Assembly: GCA_012514835.1 (NCBI GenBank)
Contig: JAAYZM010000091.1
Span: forward strand, 1-13,075
Length of the DNA: 13,075 nucleotides
Origin: Actinomycetales bacterium
Lineage (GTDB): Bacteria > Actinomycetota > Actinomycetes > Actinomycetales > Cellulomonadaceae
Reading direction: 5' to 3'
The notes beneath the pieces were generated by a model that saw only the letters and a list, made by a program, of their open reading frames with translations, ran no database searches and was not told where the DNA came from. Below, piece by piece: positions 1-6,733 of the stretch. Both the position numbers and the translations under genes were made by a program. Numbering within the stretch: the stretch's first letter is position 1; every line of letters starts with the position of its first letter.

Positions 1-384
1 GTGGTCGCGCTCGGCATGTGGAACACGATCGCGGGGTCGATCCTCAACCTGGGCGGTCACTACGACTACCGGGACGGCGTCTCGGTGTGGTTCCGCGGCA
101 TCTTCTACTTCGACCTGCACCCCGAGCTCATGGCGGCCGCCCCGATCGGCTTCCAGCTGCACGGCCTGAGCGCGATGTTCTTGTTCGCGCTGTGGCCGTT
201 CACGCGGCTCGTGCACGTGTTCAGCGTGCCCGTCTGGTACCTGTTCCGCCCGTACGTGGTCTACCGCTCGAAGGACAAGCGTCTCGGGTCGCACCCGACG
301 CCGCGCGGCTGGGAGCGGATCGGCTCGACCCCGACGTCGACCTCGGCCCCGAAGTCTCGCCCGCCGGGCAAGCAGCGCCGCTGA
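1..384 (+). CDS. narI: Respiratory nitrate reductase gamma subunit, C-terminal part (5' end outside window)
   Basis: This is the C-terminal 127 residues of the membrane cytochrome b subunit that passes electrons from quinol to the NarGH nitrate reductase complex. The reading frame is open to base 1, so the GTG there is an internal codon, not a start. The family signature is clear: a DGVSVWFRGIF segment (residues 25-35), PELMAAAP, then a membrane helix with His54 (QLHGLS) and His72 (RLVHVFS). The two histidines are 18 residues apart, the spacing of the C-terminal heme ligands in characterised NarI. VYRSKD and a basic, probably cytoplasmic tail follow. By the usual narGHJI order, the rest of the operon should lie to the left of the window. 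The gene ends 21 bp from the convergent regulator. Seen: motifs and histidine spacing. Known: the family role. Inferred: the upstream operon. Confidence 0.93.
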   Translation: MVALGMWNTIAGSILNLGGHYDYRDGVSVWFRGIFYFDLHPELMAAAPIGFQLHGLSAMFLFALWPFTRLVHVFSVPVWYLFRPYVVYRSKDKRLGSHPTPRGWERIGSTPTSTSAPKSRPPGKQRR

Positions 385-405
385 CTCTCGGGAGGTGCGG
401 GCCCG

Positions 406-1131
406 TCAGGGGGCGGGCGTGACGTGGGTGCGGCACAGCCCCGGTGCGACGAACGGCGTGAGCTGGGCGCGCGCGCCGGGGGAGACGCGGTCGAGCGTGC
501 CCTGGATGAGTCCGAGGTGCGCACCGCACACGACGTCCGTGTGCGCGCCCGCGAGCTCGCCGAAGGGGCAGTGGTGCAGCAGGATCGTCGCGCCGTCCGC
601 CGCGACCTCGGGCGCGAAGCCCGTGCGGCGCAGCACGGCGAGCACCTCGTCCGTGGGGGAGGCGCTCGGCAGGGGCGGGGAGGTGTCCGACGGCGAGGAC
701 TGGGCGGCCGTGACTCCTGGGAGGGACTCGGCGGCAGGCTTCTGCTCCCACGCGGCCCAGCGCTTGCCCGCCTCGACGGCCTGGGCCCCGGCGTCGACCC
801 CGAGGCTCTCGAGCTGCGCCGCGAGGGCCGCGGCGAGGCTCGCGTAGGACTCTTCGGGCTCGGGTGCGCCCGTCGTGGTGAAGAGCTCGCGCGGTCGCCC
901 TCGCGTGGCCCGCTGCTCGGTGCTGCTCGAGGCCTTGCCCTCGCGCACGAGCACCTCGAGGTGGGCGCGCACGGTGTTGGCGTGCAGACCCATCTCGCGG
1001 GCGATCTCGTCGGTGGACATCGCGGTCGCACGCTCGTGCAAGAGCGCCAGGAGGGCGGCTCTGCGGGCCCCCGGTGGCTGGCGCCGGGGGGTGGACTCGC
1101 GGGTGATCGGCACGGTTTGAGTTTTCACCAT
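406..1131 (-). CDS. HTH transcriptional regulator with three-cysteine C-terminal region (SufR-like, probable Fe-S or NO/redox sensor)
   Basis: The 241-residue protein has a winged-helix DNA-binding domain at about residues 22-88 (RRAALLALL, then the helix-turn-helix DEIAREMGLHANTVRAHLEVL, then a basic wing TRGRPRELF). An Ala/Glu-rich helix and a Ser/Pro linker (about 140-160) lead to a C-terminal domain. This carries HHCPFGELA (Cys188), DVVCGAHLGL (Cys202) and PFVAPGLCRTH (Cys233). CPF...VC..H...P..C is the arrangement of SufR-like iron-sulfur regulators, though only three cysteines are present. A histidine (His186, His187 or His205) could be the fourth ligand. The frame is open further upstream to 1308, but that extension lies antisense in the neighbouring gene and is low in complexity, so the ATG at 1131 is preferred. 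No Shine-Dalgarno precedes it, which suggests a leaderless transcript. Position beside narI and divergence from the Cys-rich DUF2249 gene suggest it senses redox state or nitric oxide and controls that gene and perhaps itself. Confidence 0.85.
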   Translation of the reverse strand: MVKTQTVPITRESTPRRQPPGARRAALLALLHERATAMSTDEIAREMGLHANTVRAHLEVLVREGKASSSTEQRATRGRPRELFTTTGAPEPEESYASLAAALAAQLESLGVDAGAQAVEAGKRWAAWEQKPAAESLPGVTAAQSSPSDTSPPLPSASPTDEVLAVLRRTGFAPEVAADGATILLHHCPFGELAGAHTDVVCGAHLGLIQGTLDRVSPGARAQLTPFVAPGLCRTHVTPAP

Positions 1132-1149
1132 TGCGGGTGTAGAAATCAA
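1117..1149. promoter_or_regulatory. Imperfect dyad and putative divergent promoter/operator
   Basis: TTGAGTTTTCACC (1117-1129) is mirrored by GGTGTAGAAATCAA (1136-1149), with two mismatches and one extra base. The outer TTGA/TCAA and inner CACC/GGTG arms are exact. It is the only clearly A+T-rich spot in the region. On the plus strand, TTGAGT (1117-1122) and TAGAAA (1140-1145) are 17 bp apart, a reasonable -35/-10 pair for the DUF2249 gene with a leader of about 50 nt. The dyad also covers the ATG of the regulator (1129-1131), so a protein bound here could control both genes. The TTGA/TCAA ends recall FNR/CRP half-sites, but the spacing is too long for a classical 14-bp FNR box. This assignment is inference from symmetry and position. 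Confidence 0.45.
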
Positions 1150-1204
1150 GCGGAACCACCGCACGCACCCCTCCGCGCTCGCGCGACCGACCCCGGGAGA
1201 ACCC

Positions 1205-1582
1205 ATGAGCGACACCACCACGCAGCCCGCCACCGAGACCGAGAGCGGCGGCTGCGGCTGCGGCGGGTGTGGTTGTGGCGGCGACGAGGCGAAGGCCTCG
1301 AACGGCACCGAGACGCTGCAGATCGTGAAGCCCGGCCCCTCGGAGGTCCAGGTGGGCGACCTCGACGTGCGCGGCCTGCCCCGCGAGGAGCGTCACGCGC
1401 AGATCTTCGGCACGTTCGGTGACCTGACGCCGGGCGAGAGCTTCATCCTCGTCAACGACCACGACCCGCTGCCCATGCGCGCGAAGCTCGAGGCCGTCCA
1501 CGTGGGCGAGCTGGGCTGGGAGTACCTCGCTCAGGGGCCCACCGTGTGGCGCATCCAGATCACGAAGGTCACCTGCTGCTGA
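1205..1582 (+). CDS. DUF2249 domain protein with Cys-Gly-rich N-terminus and C-terminal Cys-Cys
   Basis: This 125-residue cytosolic protein has three parts. A Thr/Glu-rich head is followed by CGCGGCGCGG (Cys17, 19, 22, 24). A DUF2249 domain follows at about 50-122, with the family hallmarks LDVRGLPREERHAQIF, LTPGESFILVNDHDP (about 74-88), GWEYLAQGP and VWRIQI. The protein ends in Cys124-Cys125. DUF2249 proteins are often found with nitrate/NO respiration genes and in fusions with hemerythrin-like or iron-sulfur-repair proteins; their biochemical role is not settled. Six cysteines in 125 residues suggest metal or Fe-S binding, or a thiol switch. The start is set by GGGAGA at 1195-1200, five bases before the ATG. 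It is divergent from the Cys-containing regulator, with 73 bp between starts, and ends at a strong hairpin. A direct role in NO or redox handling is inference from context. Confidence 0.88.
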   Translation: MSDTTTQPATETESGGCGCGGCGCGGDEAKASNGTETLQIVKPGPSEVQVGDLDVRGLPREERHAQIFGTFGDLTPGESFILVNDHDPLPMRAKLEAVHVGELGWEYLAQGPTVWRIQITKVTCC

Positions 1583-1599
1583 GCAGTCGTCAGCGACGT

Positions 1600-1641
1600 C
1601 GAGGCGCCCGGTCCCGCTAGCTCGCGGGGTCGGGCGCTTCG
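1600..1641. terminator. Long hairpin between convergent genes, probable bidirectional terminator
   Basis: Bases 1600-1617 pair with 1624-1641 around a 6-base loop (TAGCTC). The core GCGCCCGGTCCCGC (1604-1617) pairs fully with GCGGGGTCGGGCGC (1624-1637) through 12 Watson-Crick pairs and two G-U pairs, and the outer four pairs include one more G-U. There is no T-tract on either side, as is common for actinobacterial hairpin terminators. It lies 17 bp after the DUF2249 stop and includes the MFS gene stop codon (1617-1619) and its last seven codons. Confidence 0.7.
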
Positions 1642-2897
1642 TCGTCGTCGGACCCGACCTCCTCGAGCGTGGGCGCGTCGCCCACCGAGAGGTGCCTGAG
1701 CTGGCGCCAGATGAGCACCACGAAGATCGCGGAGCCCACGAAGGCGTACCAGAACGGTGCGGTGACACCGACGCGCTCGGCGAGGATGCCACCGACCGCC
1801 GAGCCGATCACGAGCCCCCCGAACACGCCCACGAGGTTCACCGAGTTGACGCGCCCCTGCAGCTCGGTGGGGACCACACGCTGGCGGATCGTGATCGACG
1901 TGGTGCCCCACACGAACACGTGGACGCCGAAGACGAAGAAGATCGGCATCGCCACGGCGGGGCTGTCGGTCGCGGCGAGCCCGAGGTGCGTGAACGTCTC
2001 GAGGATCAGGCCCGCGCGCATGAGGTTGGACAACGACACGCGTCGCGTGAGCCACCCGTACGCGGCGATGCCCACGACACCACCGACGGCCTGCACGGTG
2101 GTGATGAGCCCGAACCCGATCTCGCCGAGCCCGAGGTGCCGCGTCGCGTAGAGCACGAGCACGGACCACGCGGCGCCGAAGGTCAGGTTGAAGATGAACA
2201 CGGTCAGGATGAGCGTCCGCACGGCACCGTGCCGGACGGCCCAGCGGAAGCCCTCCACGATGTCGTGGTGGATGCGGCTCGGGGCGCGCGTCGCCTTGCC
2301 GTGCGGGGGCAGCCTGAGGCGCGAGACCAGCACGGTGGCGCCGAGCACGAGGATCGCCTGGCTTGCGAACGGCACCATGGCGCCGAGCGTGAAGAGCGCC
2401 GCGCCCACCGGGGGACCGGCGAGCTGGTTGATCGTCACGTAGCCCGCCTGGAGGCGCGCGTTGCCCACGGTGAGGTCGTCGCGGTGGGCGATCATCGGCA
2501 GGATCGTGCTCGTCGTGTTGTCGACGAACACCTCGCTCGTGCCGAGCAGGAACAGCGCGCCGAGCACGGCCAGGATCGACACCTGCCCCGTCGCGAGGGC
2601 GGTGGCGAGCACCGCGAGCACGCCGACGCGCACGAGGTTGACCGTGATGATGACGCGCCTGCGGTCGAGCCGGTCGGAGACCGCGCCCGCGAGCAGCCCG
2701 AACAGCAGGGGCGGGAGCCACTGCATCGTCGCGCCGAGCGCCACGAGCCGGGCGTCCGTCGTGAGCGAGGCCACGACGAGCGGCCCGGCGGCGAGCGCGA
2801 GACCGTCACCGAGGTTGGAGACCCACGAGGACGCGACGAGCCAGCGGAACCCCGCGCCGAGGCGGCGCGGGAACACGGTGTCGAGGATGCGGCTCAC
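1617..2897 (-). CDS. MFS transporter (MFS_3-like, probable exporter)
   Basis: A 426-residue polytopic membrane protein with about 12 predicted hydrophobic segments. The N-terminal half has the MFS motif A loop GAVSDRLDRRR (71-81) between TM2 and TM3. VFVDNTTSTILPMIA and NARLQAGYVTINQLAGPPVGAAL, seen in the MFS_3 (enterobactin exporter / drug efflux-like) group, follow. The C-terminal half contains FNLTFGAAWSVLVLY and QGRVNSVNLVGVFGG. The tail after the last helix is acidic (SDDDEAP), probably cytoplasmic. The substrate cannot be read from sequence. The GTG start has no Shine-Dalgarno, and a TAGGGT hexamer nine bases upstream suggests leaderless expression from a local promoter in addition to read-through from the GH3 gene 29 bp upstream. 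The family usually exports small hydrophobic molecules or siderophores, so a sugar role with the GH3 enzyme is only possible. Confidence 0.88.
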   Translation of the reverse strand: MSRILDTVFPRRLGAGFRWLVASSWVSNLGDGLALAAGPLVVASLTTDARLVALGATMQWLPPLLFGLLAGAVSDRLDRRRVIITVNLVRVGVLAVLATALATGQVSILAVLGALFLLGTSEVFVDNTTSTILPMIAHRDDLTVGNARLQAGYVTINQLAGPPVGAALFTLGAMVPFASQAILVLGATVLVSRLRLPPHGKATRAPSRIHHDIVEGFRWAVRHGAVRTLILTVFIFNLTFGAAWSVLVLYATRHLGLGEIGFGLITTVQAVGGVVGIAAYGWLTRRVSLSNLMRAGLILETFTHLGLAATDSPAVAMPIFFVFGVHVFVWGTTSITIRQRVVPTELQGRVNSVNLVGVFGGLVIGSAVGGILAERVGVTAPFWYAFVGSAIFVVLIWRQLRHLSVGDAPTLEEVGSDDDEAPDPAS

Positions 2898-2906
2898 GAG
2901 GCGTGG

Positions 2907-2912
2907 ACCCTA
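2907..2912 (-). promoter_or_regulatory. Possible -10 element for the MFS gene
   Basis: TAGGGT fits the TANNNT -10 pattern and ends nine bases before the MFS GTG start. A transcript from it would have almost no leader, which would explain the missing ribosome binding site. No convincing -35 is present (GTGTCC at 17-bp spacing), so this is weak. Confidence 0.25.
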
Positions 2913-2926
2913 CCCCGTCCAGCGGG

Positions 2927-5209
2927 TCAGGACACGTGGAATTCCGCGCGCAGGAGGGCCTCGTCGCGTGAGGAGGGGCCCACGAGGAGCGCGAACTCGC
3001 CGGGGTCGACGACCCGACGTTCGTGGGCGTCGACGATGGTGCACGCGGCGACGGGCAGCTCGAGGTCCACGGTGCGCTGCTCGCCGGGGGCGAGCTCGAC
3101 CTGGACGTAGGTCTTGAGCTCCTTGGCGGCCCAGGTGACGGGGGTGACGACGTCGCTGACGTAGACCTGGACGGTCTCGAGGGCGGGTCGCGTGCCGGTG
3201 TTGGCCACGGTCACGCTCGCGCGCACGGTGTCCGCCTCGGTGAGCTGGGTCTGGGTGATCTGCAGGTCGGAGTACTCGATGGTCGTGTAGCTCAGGCCCT
3301 CGCCGAACGCGAACGGCGGGCGCTGGGTCAGGTCGGCGTAGCGCGAGCCGTGCTGGCCGGGGATCTGGTGGTAGAACACGGGCTGCTGGCCCACGTGCGC
3401 GGCGAACGAGATGGGCAGGCGCCCGGAGGGCTCGACGAGGCCCAGGGCGATCTCGGCGATCGCGCGCCCGCCGGCCATGCCGGGGTTGGCGGCCCAGATG
3501 ATCGCGTTCGCGTTCATCGCAGAGGCCGGGAGCACGAGCGGCTTGGAGGCCATGAGGACCACCACGTAGGGGGTGCCGGTCTGGGCGAGGGCGTCCAGGA
3601 GCGCGACCTGCCCGCCGAGCAGCTCGAGCGTCGCGGTGGACTTCGTCTCACCGACGAGGTCGATGCAGTCGCCGACGACGGCCACCACGAAGTCGGCGTC
3701 CTTGGCGGCCGCGACGGCCTGCGCGAGCTGGGCCTCGTCCACGGGGGCGCTCGTCGCGGCCAGGGGCCGGGGCTGGCCGTCGGGGAAGAACTCCCCGTCG
3801 GGGTTTGGGCCCAGCTTGACGATGTCCGCGCCGCGCGCGTGCGTGACCGCCCAGCCCTCGGGGGACAGCGTACGGAACCCGTCCAGGACCGTGGTGGTGA
3901 GCTCGCGCGGGTGCCCCTCGGGCAGCCAGTCGGCCTGCCCCGAGTTGCCCGCCCAGTCACCGAGCTGCGTGTGCTGGTCATCGGCAGAGGGTCCGACGAC
4001 GGCCACGGTGCGGACCGTCGTGGATCCGGTGGCCCGGCCCTCGGCGTCGGCCTCGAAGCCGCCGTCGAGCGGGAGCACGCCGTCGTTCGCGAGGAGCACG
4101 AGGGAGCGGCGGGCGACGTCGAGGTTGAACGTGGCGTGCTCGGCGGCGTGGATCACCGCGGCCTGCGCCTCGGTGTCCGGGTGGCGGGGGTCCTCGAAGA
4201 GTCCGAGCTCGAACTTCAGGGTCAGGATGCGGGCCACGGCGGCGTCGATGCGGGCTTCGTCGAGCATGCCGCGTGCGATCGCGTCCTGGGCGCCGGCGAA
4301 GAACTGCGGGGTGGTCATGATCATGTCGTTGCCCGCGTTGACGGCGGCGGCCGAGGCGTGGGTGTAGTCGGGCTGGATGTGCTGCTCCCAGACCATGCGA
4401 CCCACGTTGTCCCAGTCCGTGACGAGGGTGCCGGTGTAGCCCCACTCGCCGCGCAGGACGTCGTCGAGCAGCCACGAGTTGATGGTCACGGGCACGCCGT
4501 CCATCGACTGGTAACCGAGCATGAACGTGCGGCACCCCTCCCGGGCGACGCGCTCGAACGGGGGCAGGAACCATGCGCGCAGCTTGCGCCGGGAGATGTC
4601 CGCCTCGGAGGCGTCGCGCCCGCCCTGGGTCTCGGAGTAGCCCGCGAAGTGCTTGGCCGTGGCCAGGATCGCCGTCGGGTCGTCCAGGCCTTCGCCCTGG
4701 TAGCCGCGCACCATCGCCGCGGCGAGCTCACCGATCAGGTGCGGGTCCTCCCCGAACGTCTCGGTCACGCGCCCCCAGCGCAGGTCGCGCGTGATGCACA
4801 GCACGGGGGAGAACGTCCAGTGGATGCCCGTCGCGGCGGCCTCGACGGCCGTGATCCGCGCGACGCGCTCGAGGAGCGTGGGGTCCCACGACGCGGCCAT
4901 GCCGAGCTGGGTGGGGAAGATCGTCGCGCCCTCCCAGAACGAGTGACCGTGGATGCAGTCCTCCGCAACGAGCAGCGGGATACCCAGGCGCGTCTGAGCG
5001 GTCAGCTCGTGCGCCCGGCGCACGTTCTCCGGAGACGCGTGCAGGATCGACCCGACATGGAAGTCGGTCACGAGCGCGTCCACGCCGTCCTTCGCGTTGA
5101 GCTGGAGCATCTGCCCCACCTTCTCCGGCAACGTCATACGACCCACGAGATCGGCAACCCGCTCGGCAACGGGGAGGCTCGCGTCGAGGTAGGGGAGCGT
5201 GGCGGTCAT
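2927..5209 (-). CDS. Glycoside hydrolase family 3, beta-glucosidase-like, cytosolic
   Basis: A full-length GH3 enzyme of 760 residues. Domain 1, a TIM-barrel-like fold at about 15-340, has MTLPEKVGQM, EDCIHGHSFWEGATIFPTQLG (83-103), WGRVTETFGEDP (145-156), KHFAGY (186-191) and the nucleophile motif TDWDNVG with Asp265. The alpha/beta sandwich (about 365-600) has RRSLVLLANDGVLPL and VVGDCIDLVGETKSTATLELLGGQ, where Glu521 is the best acid/base candidate. A fibronectin-III-like domain follows (about 655-745). There is no signal peptide or lipobox, so it should act inside the cell on imported oligosaccharides, releasing terminal beta-glucose or possibly xylose. The ATG at 5209 has AAAGG seven bases upstream. 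It is probably the first gene of a two-gene unit with the MFS transporter. Palindromes upstream suggest LacI-type repression. Exact substrate specificity cannot be assigned. Confidence 0.92.
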   Translation of the reverse strand: MTATLPYLDASLPVAERVADLVGRMTLPEKVGQMLQLNAKDGVDALVTDFHVGSILHASPENVRRAHELTAQTRLGIPLLVAEDCIHGHSFWEGATIFPTQLGMAASWDPTLLERVARITAVEAAATGIHWTFSPVLCITRDLRWGRVTETFGEDPHLIGELAAAMVRGYQGEGLDDPTAILATAKHFAGYSETQGGRDASEADISRRKLRAWFLPPFERVAREGCRTFMLGYQSMDGVPVTINSWLLDDVLRGEWGYTGTLVTDWDNVGRMVWEQHIQPDYTHASAAAVNAGNDMIMTTPQFFAGAQDAIARGMLDEARIDAAVARILTLKFELGLFEDPRHPDTEAQAAVIHAAEHATFNLDVARRSLVLLANDGVLPLDGGFEADAEGRATGSTTVRTVAVVGPSADDQHTQLGDWAGNSGQADWLPEGHPRELTTTVLDGFRTLSPEGWAVTHARGADIVKLGPNPDGEFFPDGQPRPLAATSAPVDEAQLAQAVAAAKDADFVVAVVGDCIDLVGETKSTATLELLGGQVALLDALAQTGTPYVVVLMASKPLVLPASAMNANAIIWAANPGMAGGRAIAEIALGLVEPSGRLPISFAAHVGQQPVFYHQIPGQHGSRYADLTQRPPFAFGEGLSYTTIEYSDLQITQTQLTEADTVRASVTVANTGTRPALETVQVYVSDVVTPVTWAAKELKTYVQVELAPGEQRTVDLELPVAACTIVDAHERRVVDPGEFALLVGPSSRDEALLRAEFHVS

Positions 5210-5223
5210 GACGTACCTTTCGT

Positions 5224-5239
5224 GCCGCGCCGGCGCGGC
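5224..5239. repeat. 16-bp perfect GC palindrome in GH3 leader
   Basis: GCCGCGCCGGCGCGGC is perfectly self-complementary and lies between the GH3 ribosome binding site and the putative operator. It could form an RNA hairpin in the leader or be a protein site. In such GC-rich DNA a chance origin is possible. Confidence 0.5.
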
Positions 5240-5242
5240 GGA

Positions 5243-5256
5243 TCGAATCGATTCGA
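5243..5256. promoter_or_regulatory. Perfect 14-bp palindrome, putative LacI-family operator for the GH3 gene
   Basis: TCGAATCGATTCGA is perfectly symmetrical, with CG at its centre, as is usual for LacI-family operators. It is centred 40 bp upstream of the GH3 ATG, just downstream of the predicted transcription start, a standard place for repression. Actinobacterial beta-glucosidase genes are commonly controlled by LacI-type regulators. No such regulator gene is in the window. Confidence 0.55.
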
Positions 5257-5299
5257 AGTCTCGGCCGGGACTCTACCCGTGATCGCGCTTCCACGGTAG
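5257..5299. promoter_or_regulatory. Further dyads and a possible -10 upstream of the GH3 gene
   Basis: AGTCTCGGCCGGGACT (5257-5272) is a palindrome with one mismatched pair and abuts the preceding 14-bp palindrome. CTACC-C-GTG (5273-5281) then pairs with CACGGTAG (5292-5299) with a one-base bulge. On the minus strand TAGAGT (5275-5270) fits a -10 element and would start transcription near 5263. No clear -35 was found at 17-18 bp. The promoter call is tentative, but the symmetry is directly visible. Confidence 0.4.
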
Positions 5300-5394
5300 C
5301 GGTCCCTTGACCCGGCGGCACCGACCACCTTGACTCGAGGCATGACGCCACCGCCCGCCCAGACCCTGCTCATGCCGACGGCCGGTGGTGCGGT

Positions 5395-6663
5395 ATGAAC
5401 GGCCAGCTGTGGGGGAGCGCCGCGCTCGTCCTCGGGTTCGTCCTGGTGGGAGGCCTCTTCGCGGGGACGGAGATCGCGCTCGTCTCGCTGCGCGAGAGCC
5501 AGCTCGCCCAGCTCGAGCGCCGGGGCAAGCGAGGTGAGCGCGTCGCGGCGGTCGCGCGCGACCCCAACCGATTCCTCGCCGCCGTCCAGATCGGCGTCAC
5601 CGTCGCTGGGTTCTTCTCCGCGGCCTTCGGCGCATCGACCCTCGCGCCGCACCTCGCGCCGTCGCTCGAGCGGCTCGGGCTCGAGGAGGCCGCGGCGCAG
5701 AACGTCGCGCTCGTGGTGCTGACCCTCGTGATCGCGTACGTGTCGCTCGTGCTCGGCGAGCTCGTGCCGAAGAGGCTCGCTCTCCAGCGGGCCGCGTCGC
5801 TCGCGCTCGCCGTCGGCCCTCCGCTCGACCGCTTCGCGACCGTCATGCGCCCCGTCATCTGGTTCTTGTCCGCCTCGACCGACGCCGTGGTGCGCTTGCT
5901 CGGCGGTGACCCGCGCGCACGGACCGAGGCGATGTCCGACGGCGAGCTGCGGGAGCTCGTGCTCGCTCACGAGACCCTCCCGGACGAGGAGCGGCGCATC
6001 CTGCACGACGTGTTCGACGCGGGGGACCGGACCCTCGAGGAGATCATGCGCCCGCGCGGCGAGGTGGAGTTCCTGCCCGCCACGACGCCCCTGGCCGAGG
6101 CGCGCGCCGTCGTCGCCGCCGGGCCCTACACGCGCCTGCCCGTCACGGGCGATGGCTTCGACGACGTTCTCGGCTACCTCCACGCACGAGACCTGCTCGA
6201 CCCGGCGCGCGAGGGCACGGTCGCGGACGTCCTGCGCGAGGCCCCTTTCTTCCCGGGCACCGCGGCCTTGCTCACGTCGCTCGCCACGATGCGTCGCGAG
6301 GGCGTGCACCTCGCGATCGTCGTGGACGAGTACGGCGGCACCGACGGGATCGTGACTCTCGAGGACCTCGTCGAGGAGCTCGTGGGGGAGATCTGGGACG
6401 AGCACGACGTGCCCCGCGCCGCCGCGCGGCTCGATGCTGCCGGTCACGTGCGCCTCGCCGCGGGGCTCACGATCGAGGAGTTCGGCGAGAGCACCGGGAT
6501 CGAGCTGCCGGACGGCGCGTACGAGACGGTCGCGGGCTACGTGCTCGCCCGGCTCGGGCGCCTCGCGGCGGTCGGTGACGAGGTGCCCGTGGCCGGTGCA
6601 CGCCTCGTGGTGAGCGCCGTCGTAGGCCGTCGCGTGGTCGAGGTCACGCTCGTGCCCGCGTAG
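5395..6663 (+). CDS. CNNM/DUF21-CBS-CorC family membrane protein (putative divalent cation transporter, 'hemolysin family')
   Basis: A 422-residue protein with the complete three-part layout of the family. The N-terminal DUF21/CNNM membrane domain (about 1-160) has several hydrophobic helices and the conserved stretches GLFAGTEIALVSLRESQL and VSLVLGELVPKRLAL (116-130). A CBS pair (about 216-335) ends in DEYGGTDGIVTLEDL plus VEELVGEI (311-333). The C-terminal CorC_HlyC domain (about 345-420) contains GIELPDGAYETVAGYVL. Relatives are implicated in magnesium or cobalt efflux; the hemolysin name is historical. The ATG is preceded by only a weak GGTGG. It is divergent from the GH3 gene with 185 bp between starts. 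A member of this family is often encoded as a tandem pair, but only one is seen here. Ion specificity is not readable from sequence. Confidence 0.9.
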   Translation: MNGQLWGSAALVLGFVLVGGLFAGTEIALVSLRESQLAQLERRGKRGERVAAVARDPNRFLAAVQIGVTVAGFFSAAFGASTLAPHLAPSLERLGLEEAAAQNVALVVLTLVIAYVSLVLGELVPKRLALQRAASLALAVGPPLDRFATVMRPVIWFLSASTDAVVRLLGGDPRARTEAMSDGELRELVLAHETLPDEERRILHDVFDAGDRTLEEIMRPRGEVEFLPATTPLAEARAVVAAGPYTRLPVTGDGFDDVLGYLHARDLLDPAREGTVADVLREAPFFPGTAALLTSLATMRREGVHLAIVVDEYGGTDGIVTLEDLVEELVGEIWDEHDVPRAAARLDAAGHVRLAAGLTIEEFGESTGIELPDGAYETVAGYVLARLGRLAAVGDEVPVAGARLVVSAVVGRRVVEVTLVPA

Positions 6664-6733
6664 CGCTACCCGGCGCGCGGCTGGCGGGACCTCTGGGGTG
6701 GTGCGCGGCGCGGTGCCGCGGGAGCATGGACGC

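Noticed and set aside
401..418. GCCCG / CGGGC stem between narI and the regulator as a terminator
   Set aside because: Only five pairs with an 8-base loop and no T-tract; expected by chance at this GC content.
1132..1308. N-terminal extension of the regulator to an upstream ATG
   Set aside because: It would run antisense through the DUF2249 gene start and its promoter, and the added residues are low-complexity Pro/Gln and unlike the family.
221..1792. Long antisense open frame across the regulator and DUF2249 genes
   Set aside because: Arg/Pro/Ala-rich, with no family resemblance. It overlaps recognisable genes and is a by-product of high GC.
1692..3110. 472-residue plus-strand frame opposite the MFS gene
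   Set aside because: The His/Glu/Arg-rich composition is the typical shadow of a hydrophobic protein gene on the other strand.
3023..5299. 758-residue plus-strand frame opposite the GH3 gene
   Set aside because: Gly/Val/Arg-rich, no motifs, and fully antisense to a strongly recognised enzyme.
6698..6733. Earlier in-frame GTG start for the POT transporter
   Set aside because: The ATG at 6734 has a well-placed GGAG; the extra 12 residues are not typical of the family.
6664..6733. GC-rich small dyads between the CNNM and POT genes
   Set aside because: Stems of about five pairs with tiny loops; no promoter or operator pattern stands out.
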